NCBI RefSeq assembly: GCF_018390735.1
Contig: NZ_JAHBCL010000001.1
Location: forward strand, 124,001-188,000
Direction of reading: 5' to 3'
DNA length: 64,000 nt
Source of the DNA: Fusibacter paucivorans
GTDB lineage: Bacteria; Bacillota; Clostridia; Peptostreptococcales; Acidaminobacteraceae
The translations under genes and the position numbers were made by a program. Under the pieces are notes generated by a model. That model had not been told where the DNA came from. It searched no databases and was given only the letters and a program-made list of their open reading frames with translations. Positions 1 to 9,048 of the stretch are shown piece by piece. The stretch's first letter is position 1, and the number at the start of each line of letters is the position of its first letter.

Positions 1-1
1 C

Positions 2-364
2 GTTAACCTCGATGAACTCGTAATGCGCGTTGGTGCCATTTTACGCCGTGCAAACATCGTTGAAGACCGCAAGCTTACCGTCGGCAACTTTTCCATGGAC
101 GCTGACGCCGTTACAGCAACCATTGACGATGAAGAAATTCCTTTGACACTTCGAGAGTTCAACATTCTATACAAATTGTTGTCTTATCCCAAAAAAACAT
201 TCACCAGAGCACAGCTAATGGATGAATTCTGGGGCATTGAAAGCGAGACGAGCTTAAGGGCCGTTGACGTTTACATTACAAAGCTTCGCGATAAACTAAC
301 GCCTTGTGATGGCTTTCAAATCGTCACTGTCCGGGGACTTGGCTATAAGGCGGTACTGCAATGA
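2..364 (+). CDS. OmpR/PhoB-type response regulator, 5'-truncated by window edge
   Basis: This is the C-terminal part of a DNA-binding response regulator; the receiver domain lies outside the window. The frame is open from base 2 and begins VNLDELVMRVGAILRR, the usual end of a receiver domain. It continues into a winged-helix domain with LTLREFNILYKLL, the recognition-helix region RAVDVYITKLRDKL and the C-terminal hairpin VRGLGYKAV. The ATG at 23 is internal to the protein, not its start. The stop overlaps the next gene, a histidine kinase, by 4 bases (ATGA), so the two form a translationally coupled pair. The stimulus and targets cannot be read from this fragment. Confidence 0.93.
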   Translation, partial: VNLDELVMRVGAILRRANIVEDRKLTVGNFSMDADAVTATIDDEEIPLTLREFNILYKLLSYPKKTFTRAQLMDEFWGIESETSLRAVDVYITKLRDKLTPCDGFQIVTVRGLGYKAVLQ

Positions 365-1440
365 AGCAAAGGCCAAATGCAAAGGTAAGATCGAATATAT
401 TCCCCTTTTCAAGCTTTGTTGCATCTTTCTTTGCACTGGCTGCTCTAACCACCGGTCAAATGCTCATACTCAAAAACATCATTTTATTTGATCATGTACC
501 AACGCCGTATATAGCAGCAGTTCTCATCTATTGGCTCTTTGTTGCAGCGGCTTTTACCTATATCACTTTTTTACAGATTGATCGGCGCTATCAGAAACCT
601 ATGGAGGGATTTGCACAAGTCACCCGCAAGGTGGCAAGCGGTGATTTTTCTGTTTATATGCCACAGCGTCATCTACCTGATAAGCAGGATTATCTGGATG
701 TAATCATTGCCGATTTTAACATCATGATCGAAGCACTCGGCAGTATTGAAACACTGAAAACCGAATTTTTTTCGAATGTCTCACACGAAATCAAAACACC
801 GCTTTCCGTTATTCAGAATTATGCGCAGGCTTTAAAAAGTGATAAGCTTTCAGAAGCACAGCGAGCAGAATATGTTGACACTATTTTAGAGTCTTCTGCA
901 AAACTCAATGACCTCATCACAAATCTCTTGAAACTAAATAAACTGGAAAATCAAAATCTACAGCCTCTTTCAGATCCTTATGACCTCTGCGCCCAACTCA
1001 GCGAATGTGCACTGCGCTTTGAAGATCTATGGCTTAAAAAAGACATCGAATTCATTGCAGATATTGAAGACCGTGCAACGATTGATGCCGACGAAAGCCT
1101 TATGGAAATCGTCTGGAACAACCTCATCTCCAATGCGATTAAATTTTCGAATCCCGGCGGGATCGTCACATTGCAGCAGACATCCACAGATTCTGAAATC
1201 ATTGTAACGATCTCAGATACCGGCTGCGGCATGGACGAGAAAACAGCCAATCATATTTTTGACAAATTTTTTCAAGGTGACACTTCACATGCAACCGAGG
1301 GGAACGGCTTAGGGCTGTCTCTCGTTTTGAGAATTTTACAAATCATGAATGGCACCATTACAGTTTCCAGCATTGAAGGAAAAGGCAGTACCTTTACTGT
1401 GCGAATGCCTTCGTCATCAATCACTCAATCAGAAGATTAA
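361..1440 (+). CDS. Membrane sensor histidine kinase (HAMP-HisKA-HATPase)
   Basis: Partner kinase of the preceding response regulator. The 359-residue protein has two membrane segments near residues 15-40 and 50-72 with only a very short outside loop. A HAMP-like linker containing KVASGDFSVYMP follows, then a HisKA phospho-acceptor helix (SNVSHEIKTPLS, His about 142). The ATPase domain has an N box (NNLISNAIKFS), a G1 box (DTGCGMD) and a G2 box (GNGLGLSLV). The tiny extracellular part resembles intramembrane-sensing kinases that respond to envelope stress or antimicrobials, but no ABC transporter is adjacent, so that role is only a possibility. Confidence 0.93.
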   Translation: MKQRPNAKVRSNIFPFSSFVASFFALAALTTGQMLILKNIILFDHVPTPYIAAVLIYWLFVAAAFTYITFLQIDRRYQKPMEGFAQVTRKVASGDFSVYMPQRHLPDKQDYLDVIIADFNIMIEALGSIETLKTEFFSNVSHEIKTPLSVIQNYAQALKSDKLSEAQRAEYVDTILESSAKLNDLITNLLKLNKLENQNLQPLSDPYDLCAQLSECALRFEDLWLKKDIEFIADIEDRATIDADESLMEIVWNNLISNAIKFSNPGGIVTLQQTSTDSEIIVTISDTGCGMDEKTANHIFDKFFQGDTSHATEGNGLGLSLVLRILQIMNGTITVSSIEGKGSTFTVRMPSSSITQSED

Positions 1441-1551
1441 TGATTAATAAATACGGCATAAGCATTTCTCAAACATTTTTATGGCATACTCTAAGGTATA
1501 AAGCAATTACCTCACATAATCTCTAATCCTCGAACTTAAAGGAGTTCATAG

Positions 1552-2085
1552 ATGAACAATACAATCAATAACAATTTTGTCGGATATGACTATAAAACCA
1601 TTACAACTGACAGCGAAAGCGTTTCTATGTATTTAGACGGTTTTACCAATTTCGGCTGGATTGTCGACGACAATATACAAACCAATAATATCAATGGTAA
1701 GGTCACTTTAAAATTTAAGCGAGACCGGAAAATTCTCAATAAAACGGAACTGACCAGACTTCAGCGACATTTTGAAGCCTGTATGCTTGAACTCAGCGCA
1801 TTAGAACGGTCTAAAGCCTCTGATGCCACCGCTTGGTCATTGGTTGTCGGCTTCGTTGGCACCGCCTTTATAGCCGGCTCGGTTTTCGCAGTAACAAATG
1901 ATCCGCCTCATATCCTTTTGACCATTCTCTTTGGAATCCCCGGATGCTTGGGATGGCTTCTTCCCTATTTTGTCTATAAGTCTAGAATTGTAAAAAAAAC
2001 CGCAATGGTTAACCCACACATCGAGCAAAAATACGATGAAATCTATGGCATTTGTGAAAAGGGAAATAAACTGCTTAAAAATTAG
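1552..2085 (+). CDS. Small membrane protein of unknown function
   Basis: A 177-residue protein preceded by a good ribosome site (AAAGGAG, about 7 bases before the ATG). The N-terminal half is hydrophilic. Two hydrophobic segments follow, around residues 97-115 (WSLVVGFVGTAFIAGSVF) and 122-145 (ILLTILFGIPGCLGWLLPYFVY), then a charged tail. I recognise no named domain. It sits about 110 bases after the kinase gene and before a terminator, so it could be co-transcribed with or controlled by the two-component pair; that is inference. Confidence 0.8.
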   Translation: MNNTINNNFVGYDYKTITTDSESVSMYLDGFTNFGWIVDDNIQTNNINGKVTLKFKRDRKILNKTELTRLQRHFEACMLELSALERSKASDATAWSLVVGFVGTAFIAGSVFAVTNDPPHILLTILFGIPGCLGWLLPYFVYKSRIVKKTAMVNPHIEQKYDEIYGICEKGNKLLKN

Positions 2086-2149
2086 CATTTGTTTCAATTA
2101 CATCAAGCATATTTTTCGAATGAATTTTATTCCTGATGTTCTAAACCCA

Positions 2150-2191
2150 TTAAAAAGGCACCAGCTCTTTGAAAGAGCGGTGCCTTTTTAA
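2150..2191. terminator. Bidirectional rho-independent terminator
   Basis: The hairpin arms AAAAAGGCACC and GGTGCCTTTTT enclose a second short pairing (GCTCTTT/AAAGAGC). It lies between two convergent genes, and the flanking A and T runs allow termination in both directions. Confidence 0.9.
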
Positions 2192-2261
2192 TGGTTCTAT
2201 CGTTTTTAGTAATTCTATCATTTTTAATCTTCTGATTTGATATTAATGCCGCCACAATGCC

Positions 2262-2963
2262 TCATGTCACAGAGAACATATTGTATATTTTCATATAGCG
2301 GTAATCTTCTTTGGTAATTTTTAGCGATCGTATAAACTCAGGCGTCTCCTTTTGAATTGCCTTTGTAATGTACATTTTAAGCGCAATGGGCATAAATGGT
2401 CTGAAAGAAATACCGGACATCAACCCCCATCGGTGATTAGCATCGGCAAAAGTCCCCATCATACTAATGGTGATGCTTTCAATCGGCGTCGCCTGATTGG
2501 TGAGAATCATCTTGGAAAGCGTATCATAATGCTCAGTAACGCCAAAGTAAGTGTTTTCACAGATGAGATACTCTTCAAAATTCTTGATATTCATATAGAG
2601 CATGGTTTTAAACCTGCCCGTTTCCACATCTTCTGTAATATCAATAACACAGCGAATCAAGCTGCTGTTTCGCCCATCGTAATAATAGGCATATAATCTG
2701 GCAGCATTCTTATAGAACACCGGGACACTCTGGCTCGTCACTGTCTCCGCCGCTTCATTTGGCGGCAAGAGCTGTTCCACTTTAATATTTAGTGCATCAG
2801 CGATGGCATAGAGGGTTCCAATTTCAATTGCAATCGCACCGCTTTCATATTTTGAAACCGTCGCCCGACTTTTATAAATTTTATCCCCCAGTGTCTGGAG
2901 GGTCATCCCCTTGCTCTTTCGAAACAACCTGATGCGATTACCAACGCTTTCTTGTATCATCAT
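2262..2963 (-). CDS. XRE-family transcriptional regulator
   Basis: A 233-residue regulator. Residues about 7-65 form a Cro/C1-type helix-turn-helix (GNRIRLFRKSKGMTLQTLGD, then SRATVSKYESGAIAIEIGTL). The remaining 165 residues match no family I can name and may bind a ligand or oligomerise. The start at 2963 is supported by GGGAGG about 9 bases upstream; a second ATG follows directly. It is divergent from an aminotransferase gene with about 300 bases between them that hold a palindrome, so it probably controls itself and that gene (inference). Confidence 0.88.
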   Translation of the reverse strand: MMIQESVGNRIRLFRKSKGMTLQTLGDKIYKSRATVSKYESGAIAIEIGTLYAIADALNIKVEQLLPPNEAAETVTSQSVPVFYKNAARLYAYYYDGRNSSLIRCVIDITEDVETGRFKTMLYMNIKNFEEYLICENTYFGVTEHYDTLSKMILTNQATPIESITISMMGTFADANHRWGLMSGISFRPFMPIALKMYITKAIQKETPEFIRSLKITKEDYRYMKIYNMFSVT

Positions 2964-3039
2964 AACGCCCCACCTCCCTTTTAGTTTACGTGAAAAAGCG
3001 GCTATTTAACTTATACTTAGGCCAATCATTTCACTAGAT

Positions 3040-3056
3040 GTTTCTTAAGAAGAAAC
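3040..3056. promoter_or_regulatory. Palindromic operator candidate between XRE regulator and aminotransferase
   Basis: A perfect inverted repeat of 7-base arms (GTTTCTT and AAGAAAC) with a 3-base centre (AAG). It lies 77 bases upstream of the XRE start. Flanking TCACTA (3031-3036) and TAGTGA (3070-3075) form a wider, asymmetric inverted pair. The rest of the gap 2964-3266 shows no gene. Function as an XRE operator is inferred from position. Confidence 0.45.
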
Positions 3057-3266
3057 TAATAAATGAAATTAGTGACACTCATCTTTCTCCGCACCCTAAT
3101 TTGTTGCATTGTATCATTTATTTCTATTATAACGAAACATATTGCCATTTTGTATCTTTTCATGCAATTTTACCTGTTTGTCACATGAATACGACTGTGC
3201 CATAATGAATTCGAAATGACGCGTCCACATAATGTGATAATGAAATAATAATAAGGAGCAATGATA

Positions 3267-4457
3267 ATGACATACGATTTTGATAAAATAACCGACCGAC
3301 AAAATACAAACTGCATGAGTACGGACGGGTATCGCGAATACATGTTTCCGAGTTTTGGCGATATTCAATTTCCCTATGCCGACAGTCAGTTTATTCGCAT
3401 GTGGATTGCCGATATGGAATTTCAAACGCCTGAGGCAATTCGCAATGCCATCAAAGATCGCCTTGACCATGGCATCTTCGGTTACTCAAAAGTTTTTGAT
3501 CCGGATTATTACCGCGCCATGCTCAACTGGACAGAATCGCGTTATGGCTGGTCATTTGACAAAACGCATCTTTTGACTTCGCCTGGAATCATTCCTGCAC
3601 TGTATGAACTCGTTGAATATATTTGTGCACCGGATGAAAAAGTCATGATCGTCACGCCATCCTATGCCTTTTTTAAACATGCCGCCGATTATAATCATGT
3701 GGAACTGGTTATTTCTGAACTCATAAACAACGACGGTTACTATACGATGGATTATGATGATTTGCGCACGAAAGCCGCTGATCCAAAAGTGAAACTCTGT
3801 ATTTTCTGCAATCCACACAACCCGACAGGCCGCATCTGGACAGAGTCGGAGCTTAAGACTTTTGGCGACATTTGTCTTGAGAACGACGTGATGATGATTT
3901 CGGATGAAATACACTGCGATCTCATCCGCACCGGCACACAGCACACACCACTGGCAAAAGTGTTCCCGGATACCGACCAAATCATTACCTGCATGTCGCC
4001 AAGTAAAACCTTCAACATGGCAGGACTCATGTTTTCAAATATTATTATCCCCAATCAAACGATTCGTGAAAAGTGGCTCGCACGCCATTATCCTTTTGAC
4101 AATCCACTCAGCATTACCGCTACACAGGCCGCCTATACAGAAGGCGCCGAGTGGTTAACCGCACTTAAAGCATACCTCGACGCCAATTTTGATTTCGTCG
4201 ACAACTTTATTAAAACCGAGTTGCCCAAAGCATCTTTCAGAATCCCGGAGGCAACTTACCTCGCTTGGATTGACATCAGCGCTTATCTGCCTGACGAGGA
4301 AAACCTGCCGCTCTTCTTTGCAAAAAATGCAGGGGTTCTCCTAGAGGGCGGCGACATGTTCGTTTCAAACTCAAATGGGCATATTCGCTTAAATCTCGCC
4401 TGTCCGAGAGCCATTCTCGCCGAAGGACTTGAGCGGATTAAAAAGGCAATGGTATGA
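3267..4457 (+). CDS. MalY/PatB-family PLP aminotransferase (probable C-S beta-lyase)
   Basis: A fold-type I PLP enzyme of 396 residues. It shows the MalY/PatB pattern: early WIADMEFQTPEAI, GIFGYSKV, the aspartate motif FCNPHNPTGR, and the PLP lysine in SPSKTFNMAGL. The C-terminal substrate arginine is in GHIRLNLACPR. Family members cleave cystathionine or cysteine to a thiol, pyruvate and ammonia, or act as aminotransferases; the sequence does not settle which. GGAG at 3255-3258 lies 8 bases before the ATG at 3267 but only 2 before the ATG at 3261, so 3267 is the better start. It diverges from an XRE regulator that may control it. Confidence 0.9.
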   Translation: MTYDFDKITDRQNTNCMSTDGYREYMFPSFGDIQFPYADSQFIRMWIADMEFQTPEAIRNAIKDRLDHGIFGYSKVFDPDYYRAMLNWTESRYGWSFDKTHLLTSPGIIPALYELVEYICAPDEKVMIVTPSYAFFKHAADYNHVELVISELINNDGYYTMDYDDLRTKAADPKVKLCIFCNPHNPTGRIWTESELKTFGDICLENDVMMISDEIHCDLIRTGTQHTPLAKVFPDTDQIITCMSPSKTFNMAGLMFSNIIIPNQTIREKWLARHYPFDNPLSITATQAAYTEGAEWLTALKAYLDANFDFVDNFIKTELPKASFRIPEATYLAWIDISAYLPDEENLPLFFAKNAGVLLEGGDMFVSNSNGHIRLNLACPRAILAEGLERIKKAMV

Positions 4458-4579
4458 TGGTTAATATATGCATGAATAGTATGTACCCTTGTTGCGAACG
4501 TATCTGGATGTAGCCCAGAAAGTGTTCTTATTAAGCTAACGGCTTCTCACAAGTGATTACCATAATAGTTATCAAAACA

Positions 4580-4628
4580 ACAGCGCTGTTTGAAGAAATG
4601 ACATTTTCTCAAAGCAGCGCTTATTTTA
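4580..4628. terminator. Rho-independent terminator between convergent genes
   Basis: A long hairpin pairs AGCGCTGTTTGAAGAAA with TTTTCTCAAAGCAGCGCT (one bulge), followed by TTATTTT. It lies between the aminotransferase and the Fic gene, which converge here. The rest of 4458-4718 shows no gene. Confidence 0.75.
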
Positions 4629-4718
4629 TGCTTTTGTCATTTTGAAGTCTTTGTGGAATAAGTGTCGCATGAGTTGGCCAAAAGATGTGTTGTATGCCAA
4701 CAGGTTAGATAGCGTGAA

Positions 4719-5933
4719 TTATCTTCTTATATCATTGATAAAATCTAAATCTGCTTCGTAAATGTATTTCCTTCCAATTCTGTTTTGCTTTATTAAACTT
4801 TTTGTTTCAAGCAATTTTAATGAAGTTCGCACCTTTGAATCGCCAATATCCGTTATTTCAGATATTTCAGTAACACCCAGTCCATGCTCACCAAACAAAC
4901 TGTTTTGCACTAATATATTCAGGATCTTGTTAATGCGCTCGTCAATGTGATTATCCAATTGGCTCATGATGCTAATTTGATTCTTGTAGAAATTCAACTT
5001 ATTGATTCTCTCGAGCAATGATGCATTTAAGTCTTCTAATGATTCAGCCAATATGCTAAAAAAATACTCAACAAAGCTGGTTATCTCCCCTTTATTTTTT
5101 TCATCATTGACAACTTTAAAACTTTTATAATAACTGTTAATATCATTTTTTATTGTATACGCCAATCGATAAGCAATGAGTGGGTGCAATTCTCTTGATA
5201 GTAAGTAGCTGCTTATGAATCGACTAATTCTTCCATTACCATCATAAAAAGGATGAATATAGCCGAACATATAATGGAATACTGCAATACTTATCAGTTT
5301 GCTATAATTTTCATCATGTAAAATCAATAAACAGTCTGTCAACGTTTCAATTATCTTACGCTCAGGATTAATACCTGAATGAATTGTTTTACCCGTTTTA
5401 CTTTGTACATATACCGGATCTTTTCTAAATATTGTTCCATCTGGTACATGGTCTATATTATCAGCTTTTATCTCACTTAAAACCAATTCATTGTACAATG
5501 TCCTAATGTCAGCACAATTTGATAATGCAAGTTCTTCTTCTGTCAATAGTTCATATTTTTTGACAAGACCATATAGTCTTTTAGTTTTTTTTCTGCCCGT
5601 TAAATCCTCTAATATTTCATTTATTTCTTTTCTCGTACTTATAACGCCTTCAATATCGTTTGTCATCTTAATTTCATCAATAATGCATTTCTTAGTATAT
5701 TGCTTCAATGCAATGCTTGGTAAATGCTGTGCTTTTAATGCAAAGTCTTTATCCAACACTAATATTTTACTGATTAATTTCAAAATATTGTTGTTTATCA
5801 CTACAAAAGCTTTATGATCGCCAATTGAAAATTTGTATCGGTAAGTGGATTCACTGTTGTATCTAGTTTCATAAGTATTCTTATATAATTCTGTATCCTC
5901 ATAAAACATACTGGATAGTAGCCTATATTTCAT
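4719..5933 (-). CDS. Fic-domain protein (class II, N-terminal inhibitory helix) with C-terminal winged helix
   Basis: Fic enzymes transfer AMP or another nucleotide part to target proteins. The core motif HPFYDGNGRISR matches HPFx(D/E)GNGRxxR exactly, so catalysis should be intact. An N-terminal TNDIEG matches the inhibitory motif (S/T)xxxE(G/N), which makes this a self-inhibited class II protein. The last 80 or so residues look like a winged helix (LGVTEISEITDIGDSKVRTS). GGGAGG sits 7 bases before the ATG at 5933, which favours a 404-residue protein over the longer frame to 5954. The gene is clearly more AT-rich than its neighbours, suggesting transfer. Targets and role are unknown; no antitoxin gene is adjacent. 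Confidence 0.92.
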   Translation of the reverse strand: MKYRLLSSMFYEDTELYKNTYETRYNSESTYRYKFSIGDHKAFVVINNNILKLISKILVLDKDFALKAQHLPSIALKQYTKKCIIDEIKMTNDIEGVISTRKEINEILEDLTGRKKTKRLYGLVKKYELLTEEELALSNCADIRTLYNELVLSEIKADNIDHVPDGTIFRKDPVYVQSKTGKTIHSGINPERKIIETLTDCLLILHDENYSKLISIAVFHYMFGYIHPFYDGNGRISRFISSYLLSRELHPLIAYRLAYTIKNDINSYYKSFKVVNDEKNKGEITSFVEYFFSILAESLEDLNASLLERINKLNFYKNQISIMSQLDNHIDERINKILNILVQNSLFGEHGLGVTEISEITDIGDSKVRTSLKLLETKSLIKQNRIGRKYIYEADLDFINDIRR

Positions 5934-6089
5934 ACAAGACCTCCCAAACGTCATTATACTTATTATATTTCCTGATTAATAATAAGTAAATTGTTTTTTA
6001 GAGATTTTAATTGTTTGTTTTGCATTAATATAATCAATATTGTCTGGCCTGCGTACGTTCGCTACATGAGGTTACCTCAGTTATATGTT

Positions 6090-6119
6090 CTTTAAATTTC
6101 ATAAAGGGCTATATCAAAC
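6090..6119 (-). repeat. Lone degenerate CRISPR repeat beyond the array trailer
   Basis: Thirty bases match the array repeat with 4 mismatches (26/30), including the full TTTAAATT block and the terminal ATATCAAAC as read on the + strand. It lies 546 bases beyond the trailer-end repeat, with the GFA-family gene between. It is best read as a relic of a longer or older array. Confidence 0.75.
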
Positions 6120-6154
6120 TGCAACTTCTTTGAGCATGATCATTTTCTCTGATA

Positions 6155-6556
6155 TTACTCTGGCAATTCATCAAAACATGGTATCTTTTCAAGTGCATCA
6201 TCCCAAATCGCACGTCTATTAACAAAAATATGTGCGTCCGGCATTTTTTCAACATCGCTGTCCAAACTGCCTGCCGGTACGACAACGAGTTTTCCGTTCA
6301 TTTGAACATTGGGAAGTGCTGAACCGCAGGTAACGCAAAACGCCTTGATATGCCCTGAATTTTTCAGTTCAAATTGCTGTACATTGGTTTCTCCGTTCAG
6401 CCAATTAAGCGAAGCGCCGGGTGCAAACAGATTTGCCGCATGCGCAGAACCCGTATCCTTTTGACAATACTTACAGTGACACAAATAAAATTGTTCGAAA
6501 TTCCCAATTATTTCGAATTTCACAGTACCACATAGACATGAACCAGTATGTTTCAT
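6155..6556 (-). CDS. GFA/CENP-V family zinc-binding protein
   Basis: A 133-residue member of the glutathione-dependent formaldehyde-activating (GFA) fold. The family's zinc ligands are visible: GSCLCGTVKFEI at the start, CHCKYCQKDTGS in the middle, and FCVTCGSALPN in the second half. Most such bacterial proteins have no proven activity, and formaldehyde chemistry should not be assumed. GGAGG 8 bases before the ATG at 6556 sets the start; an in-frame ATG further up lacks such a site. The gene lies between the CRISPR array and a stray degenerate repeat, so it probably inserted into, or replaced, part of an older array (inference). Confidence 0.85.
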   Translation of the reverse strand: MKHTGSCLCGTVKFEIIGNFEQFYLCHCKYCQKDTGSAHAANLFAPGASLNWLNGETNVQQFELKNSGHIKAFCVTCGSALPNVQMNGKLVVVPAGSLDSDVEKMPDAHIFVNRRAIWDDALEKIPCFDELPE

Positions 6557-6665
6557 GACTTCAACCTCCTCGTTTTTTGTTTGATCGTTATACATAAACC
6601 ATTCCTTCCTAATTAGCAGGATTATTTGCATGACGTTTCATAGACAGGGTACTTCATTCTACAAC

Positions 6666-8597
6666 TTTTAAATTCCAAAATGGTCTATATCAAACGAAAA
6701 TCGATCTTTAAACCTATAACCCGTACCTTCCTTTAAATTCCAAAATGGTCTATATCAAACATTGATGACGATGACGATTGGACAGATGAAAGCTGCCTTT
6801 AAATTCCAAAATGGTCTATATCAAACTGGTGCGGCGACCGTTACGATTTCTGAAACAGTTGTCTTTAAATTCCAAAATGGTCTATATCAAACGATGACAT
6901 CTTCAAATTCAACTGTCCCGGCGTTAAACTTTAAATTCCAAAATGGTCTATATCAAACAAAAAGCGGGGGCTGTTGGCGCAGCGCTAGGAATCTTTAAAT
7001 TCCAAAATGGTCTATATCAAACAACTTTGTAATCGACGCATGGGAAAATATATCAGAGCTTTAAATTCCAAAATGGTCTATATCAAACGAAATACCAGTG
7101 ATCCGCTATGAAAAGAAAACAATCTTTAAATTCCAAAATGGTCTATATCAAACGCTCATAACTGAAGACGGAAACGGAGTGCAGAAAGCTTTAAATTCCA
7201 AAATGGTCTATATCAAACGAGGTGAGGAAATGAAAAAAGATGAAAACAGTAAACTTTAAATTCCAAAATGGTCTATATCAAACTCTGTTTTGGTTTTGTC
7301 TTGACGCTGTCCATTGATTTCTTTAAATTCCAAAATGGTCTATATCAAACGGCCGTATTTACCAGTAAGTGTGTCACCACGGATAACTTTAAATTCCAAA
7401 ATGGTCTATATCAAACTTTTCAGCTATAAACGCCTGTAAAAACTTATCTTCCTTTAAATTCCAAAATGGTCTATATCAAACCCGACCACGCTTTGTATGC
7501 GACATCGTATTCCTTTCTTTAAATTCCAAAATGGTCTATATCAAACCAGCGTCAAATTTTTATCTGATACCCGCGTGCCTTTCTTTAAATTCCAAAATGG
7601 TCTATATCAAACCGCGTGGATTAATCAAGGGTATATTACTGAGACACCTTTAAATTCCAAAATGGTCTATATCAAACCGGCACCATTAAACCCCGAAATC
7701 GTTGAAAATACAGCTTTAAATTCCAAAATGGTCTATATCAAACAAGAGCGGCATATACCTATGAAGAACTTCAGGACACTTTAAATTCCAAAATGGTCTA
7801 TATCAAACAGGTGCTGTAGTGATTGAAGGCTCGTCGACAGAATACTTTAAATTCCAAAATGGTCTATATCAAACTGTATTAGCGCAAAATGTACCTATTG
7901 CGCACACAACTTTAAATTCCAAAATGGTCTATATCAAACCGCTATCGAATTTGTCATTCCTTTTCTATAAAGTTTCTTTAAATTCCAAAATGGTCTATAT
8001 CAAACTTTTGCATCGGCTCGCCCTGCCGCCATTCGTTGCTGCTTTAAATTCCAAAATGGTCTATATCAAACCATATACTCCTCTAACTTGTATAAATGAT
8101 GAAAAGTCTTTAAATTCCAAAATGGTCTATATCAAACTTCATCAGCCAATATATAAGGATTGGTTTCTATCTCTTTAAATTCCAAAATGGTCTATATCAA
8201 ACCGTGTGTTTAGTTTCTATTACTCTTTTGACTTCCATCTTTAAATTCCAAAATGGTCTATATCAAACGAAAACAAAGGATATCATCAAGCTGATGATAA
8301 TTTTCTTTAAATTCCAAAATGGTCTATATCAAACCATAACTTCCCCTGTTACATCAGCACTACTAAAAAACTTTAAATTCCAAAATGGTCTATATCAAAC
8401 TGATATGAGCTTTATCTATTCGCTTGTATCAAAATACTTTAAATTCCAAAATGGTCTATATCAAACTCAACAACTTGACCATCACCAAACACCATATTGA
8501 TTCTTTAAATTCCAAAATGGTCTATATCAAACTAATCGAGAAATCTTCATAGGATATCGATTTCAACCTTTAAATTCCAAAATGGTCTATATCAAAC
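6666..8597 (-). CRISPR. Type I-B CRISPR array, 30 repeats and 29 spacers
   Basis: I count 30 copies of a 30-base repeat at a 64-67-base period, with 29 spacers of 34-37 bases. On the minus strand the repeat begins GTTTGATATAGACC and ends TTGGAATTTAAAG, much like clostridial I-B repeats that begin GTTTTATATTAAC and end TGTAAAT. Transcription is therefore leftward, with ATTTAAAG as the predicted 8-base 5' handle of the crRNA. All repeats are identical except the leftmost (6666-6695), which differs at its last base in this orientation, as expected at a trailer end. The cas operon reads into the array from the right. Spacer sources cannot be assigned without a search. Confidence 0.98.
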
Positions 8598-8764
8598 CCC
8601 ACAGGGGGAAAGCTTGTCACACCAATGGCTTGAGAAGTCGATTCTGTCGATCCCAGCATTTTGGTGTTGTACAAACTTATTATAAAAAATGAACTGAGTA
8701 TTTGCAAGGCTTATAGCGATGTCGACCCCCGGGGTATTTTGCAGGGAGAGCGATCGACAGACGC
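8598..8764 (-). promoter_or_regulatory. CRISPR leader with promoter (-35 at 8702-8707, -10 at 8679-8684)
   Basis: A 167-base gene-free stretch between the cas2 stop and the first repeat. On the minus strand it holds TTGCAA, a 17-base spacer and a perfect TATAAT, placing the start about 75 bases before the first repeat. This fits a leader that drives pre-crRNA leftward and serves as the integration-proximal end. Confidence 0.75.
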
Positions 8765-9040
8765 TTAAATAAAATTTGACGTTTGATCTTCTGTGTTGCC
8801 AAACATCTTTTTGATCGGTGGCTTATCATATATGTTTTCAAATAGGATAACCGAATCTGATGCTCTGACAAGTTGACGGATCGAATTTTCCAGCGCCCGC
8901 ACCTCACTTCGATCCAACTGACCTTCAAATACAGAAAACTGTATGTGATGAAGATATCGACTGCACAGGCCAAAGAGCTTCTTTCTTATCTTAACCCCCT
9001 GCTTGTCCATCTCAATGTCGTACATGAGAATAACGTACAT
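8765..9040 (-). CDS. cas2: CRISPR adaptation endonuclease subunit Cas2
   Basis: Cas2 forms the dimeric centre of the Cas1-Cas2 integrase that inserts new spacers. The 91-residue protein begins MYVILMYDIE, the ferredoxin-fold first strand with the conserved aspartate, followed by KIRKKLFGLCSRYLHHIQFSVFEG. AGGTGAG just before the ATG at 9040 supports this start over the in-frame TTG at 9055. It is the last cas gene before the leader, 8 bases after cas1. Confidence 0.96.
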   Translation of the reverse strand: MYVILMYDIEMDKQGVKIRKKLFGLCSRYLHHIQFSVFEGQLDRSEVRALENSIRQLVRASDSVILFENIYDKPPIKKMFGNTEDQTSNFI

Positions 9041-9048
9041 GCACTCAC

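Noticed and set aside
6762-8500. Open frames of 78-119 codons running through the CRISPR array
   Set aside because: They repeat FKFQNGLYQT-like or LNSKMVYIKP-like units that are only translated CRISPR repeats; none has a ribosome site.
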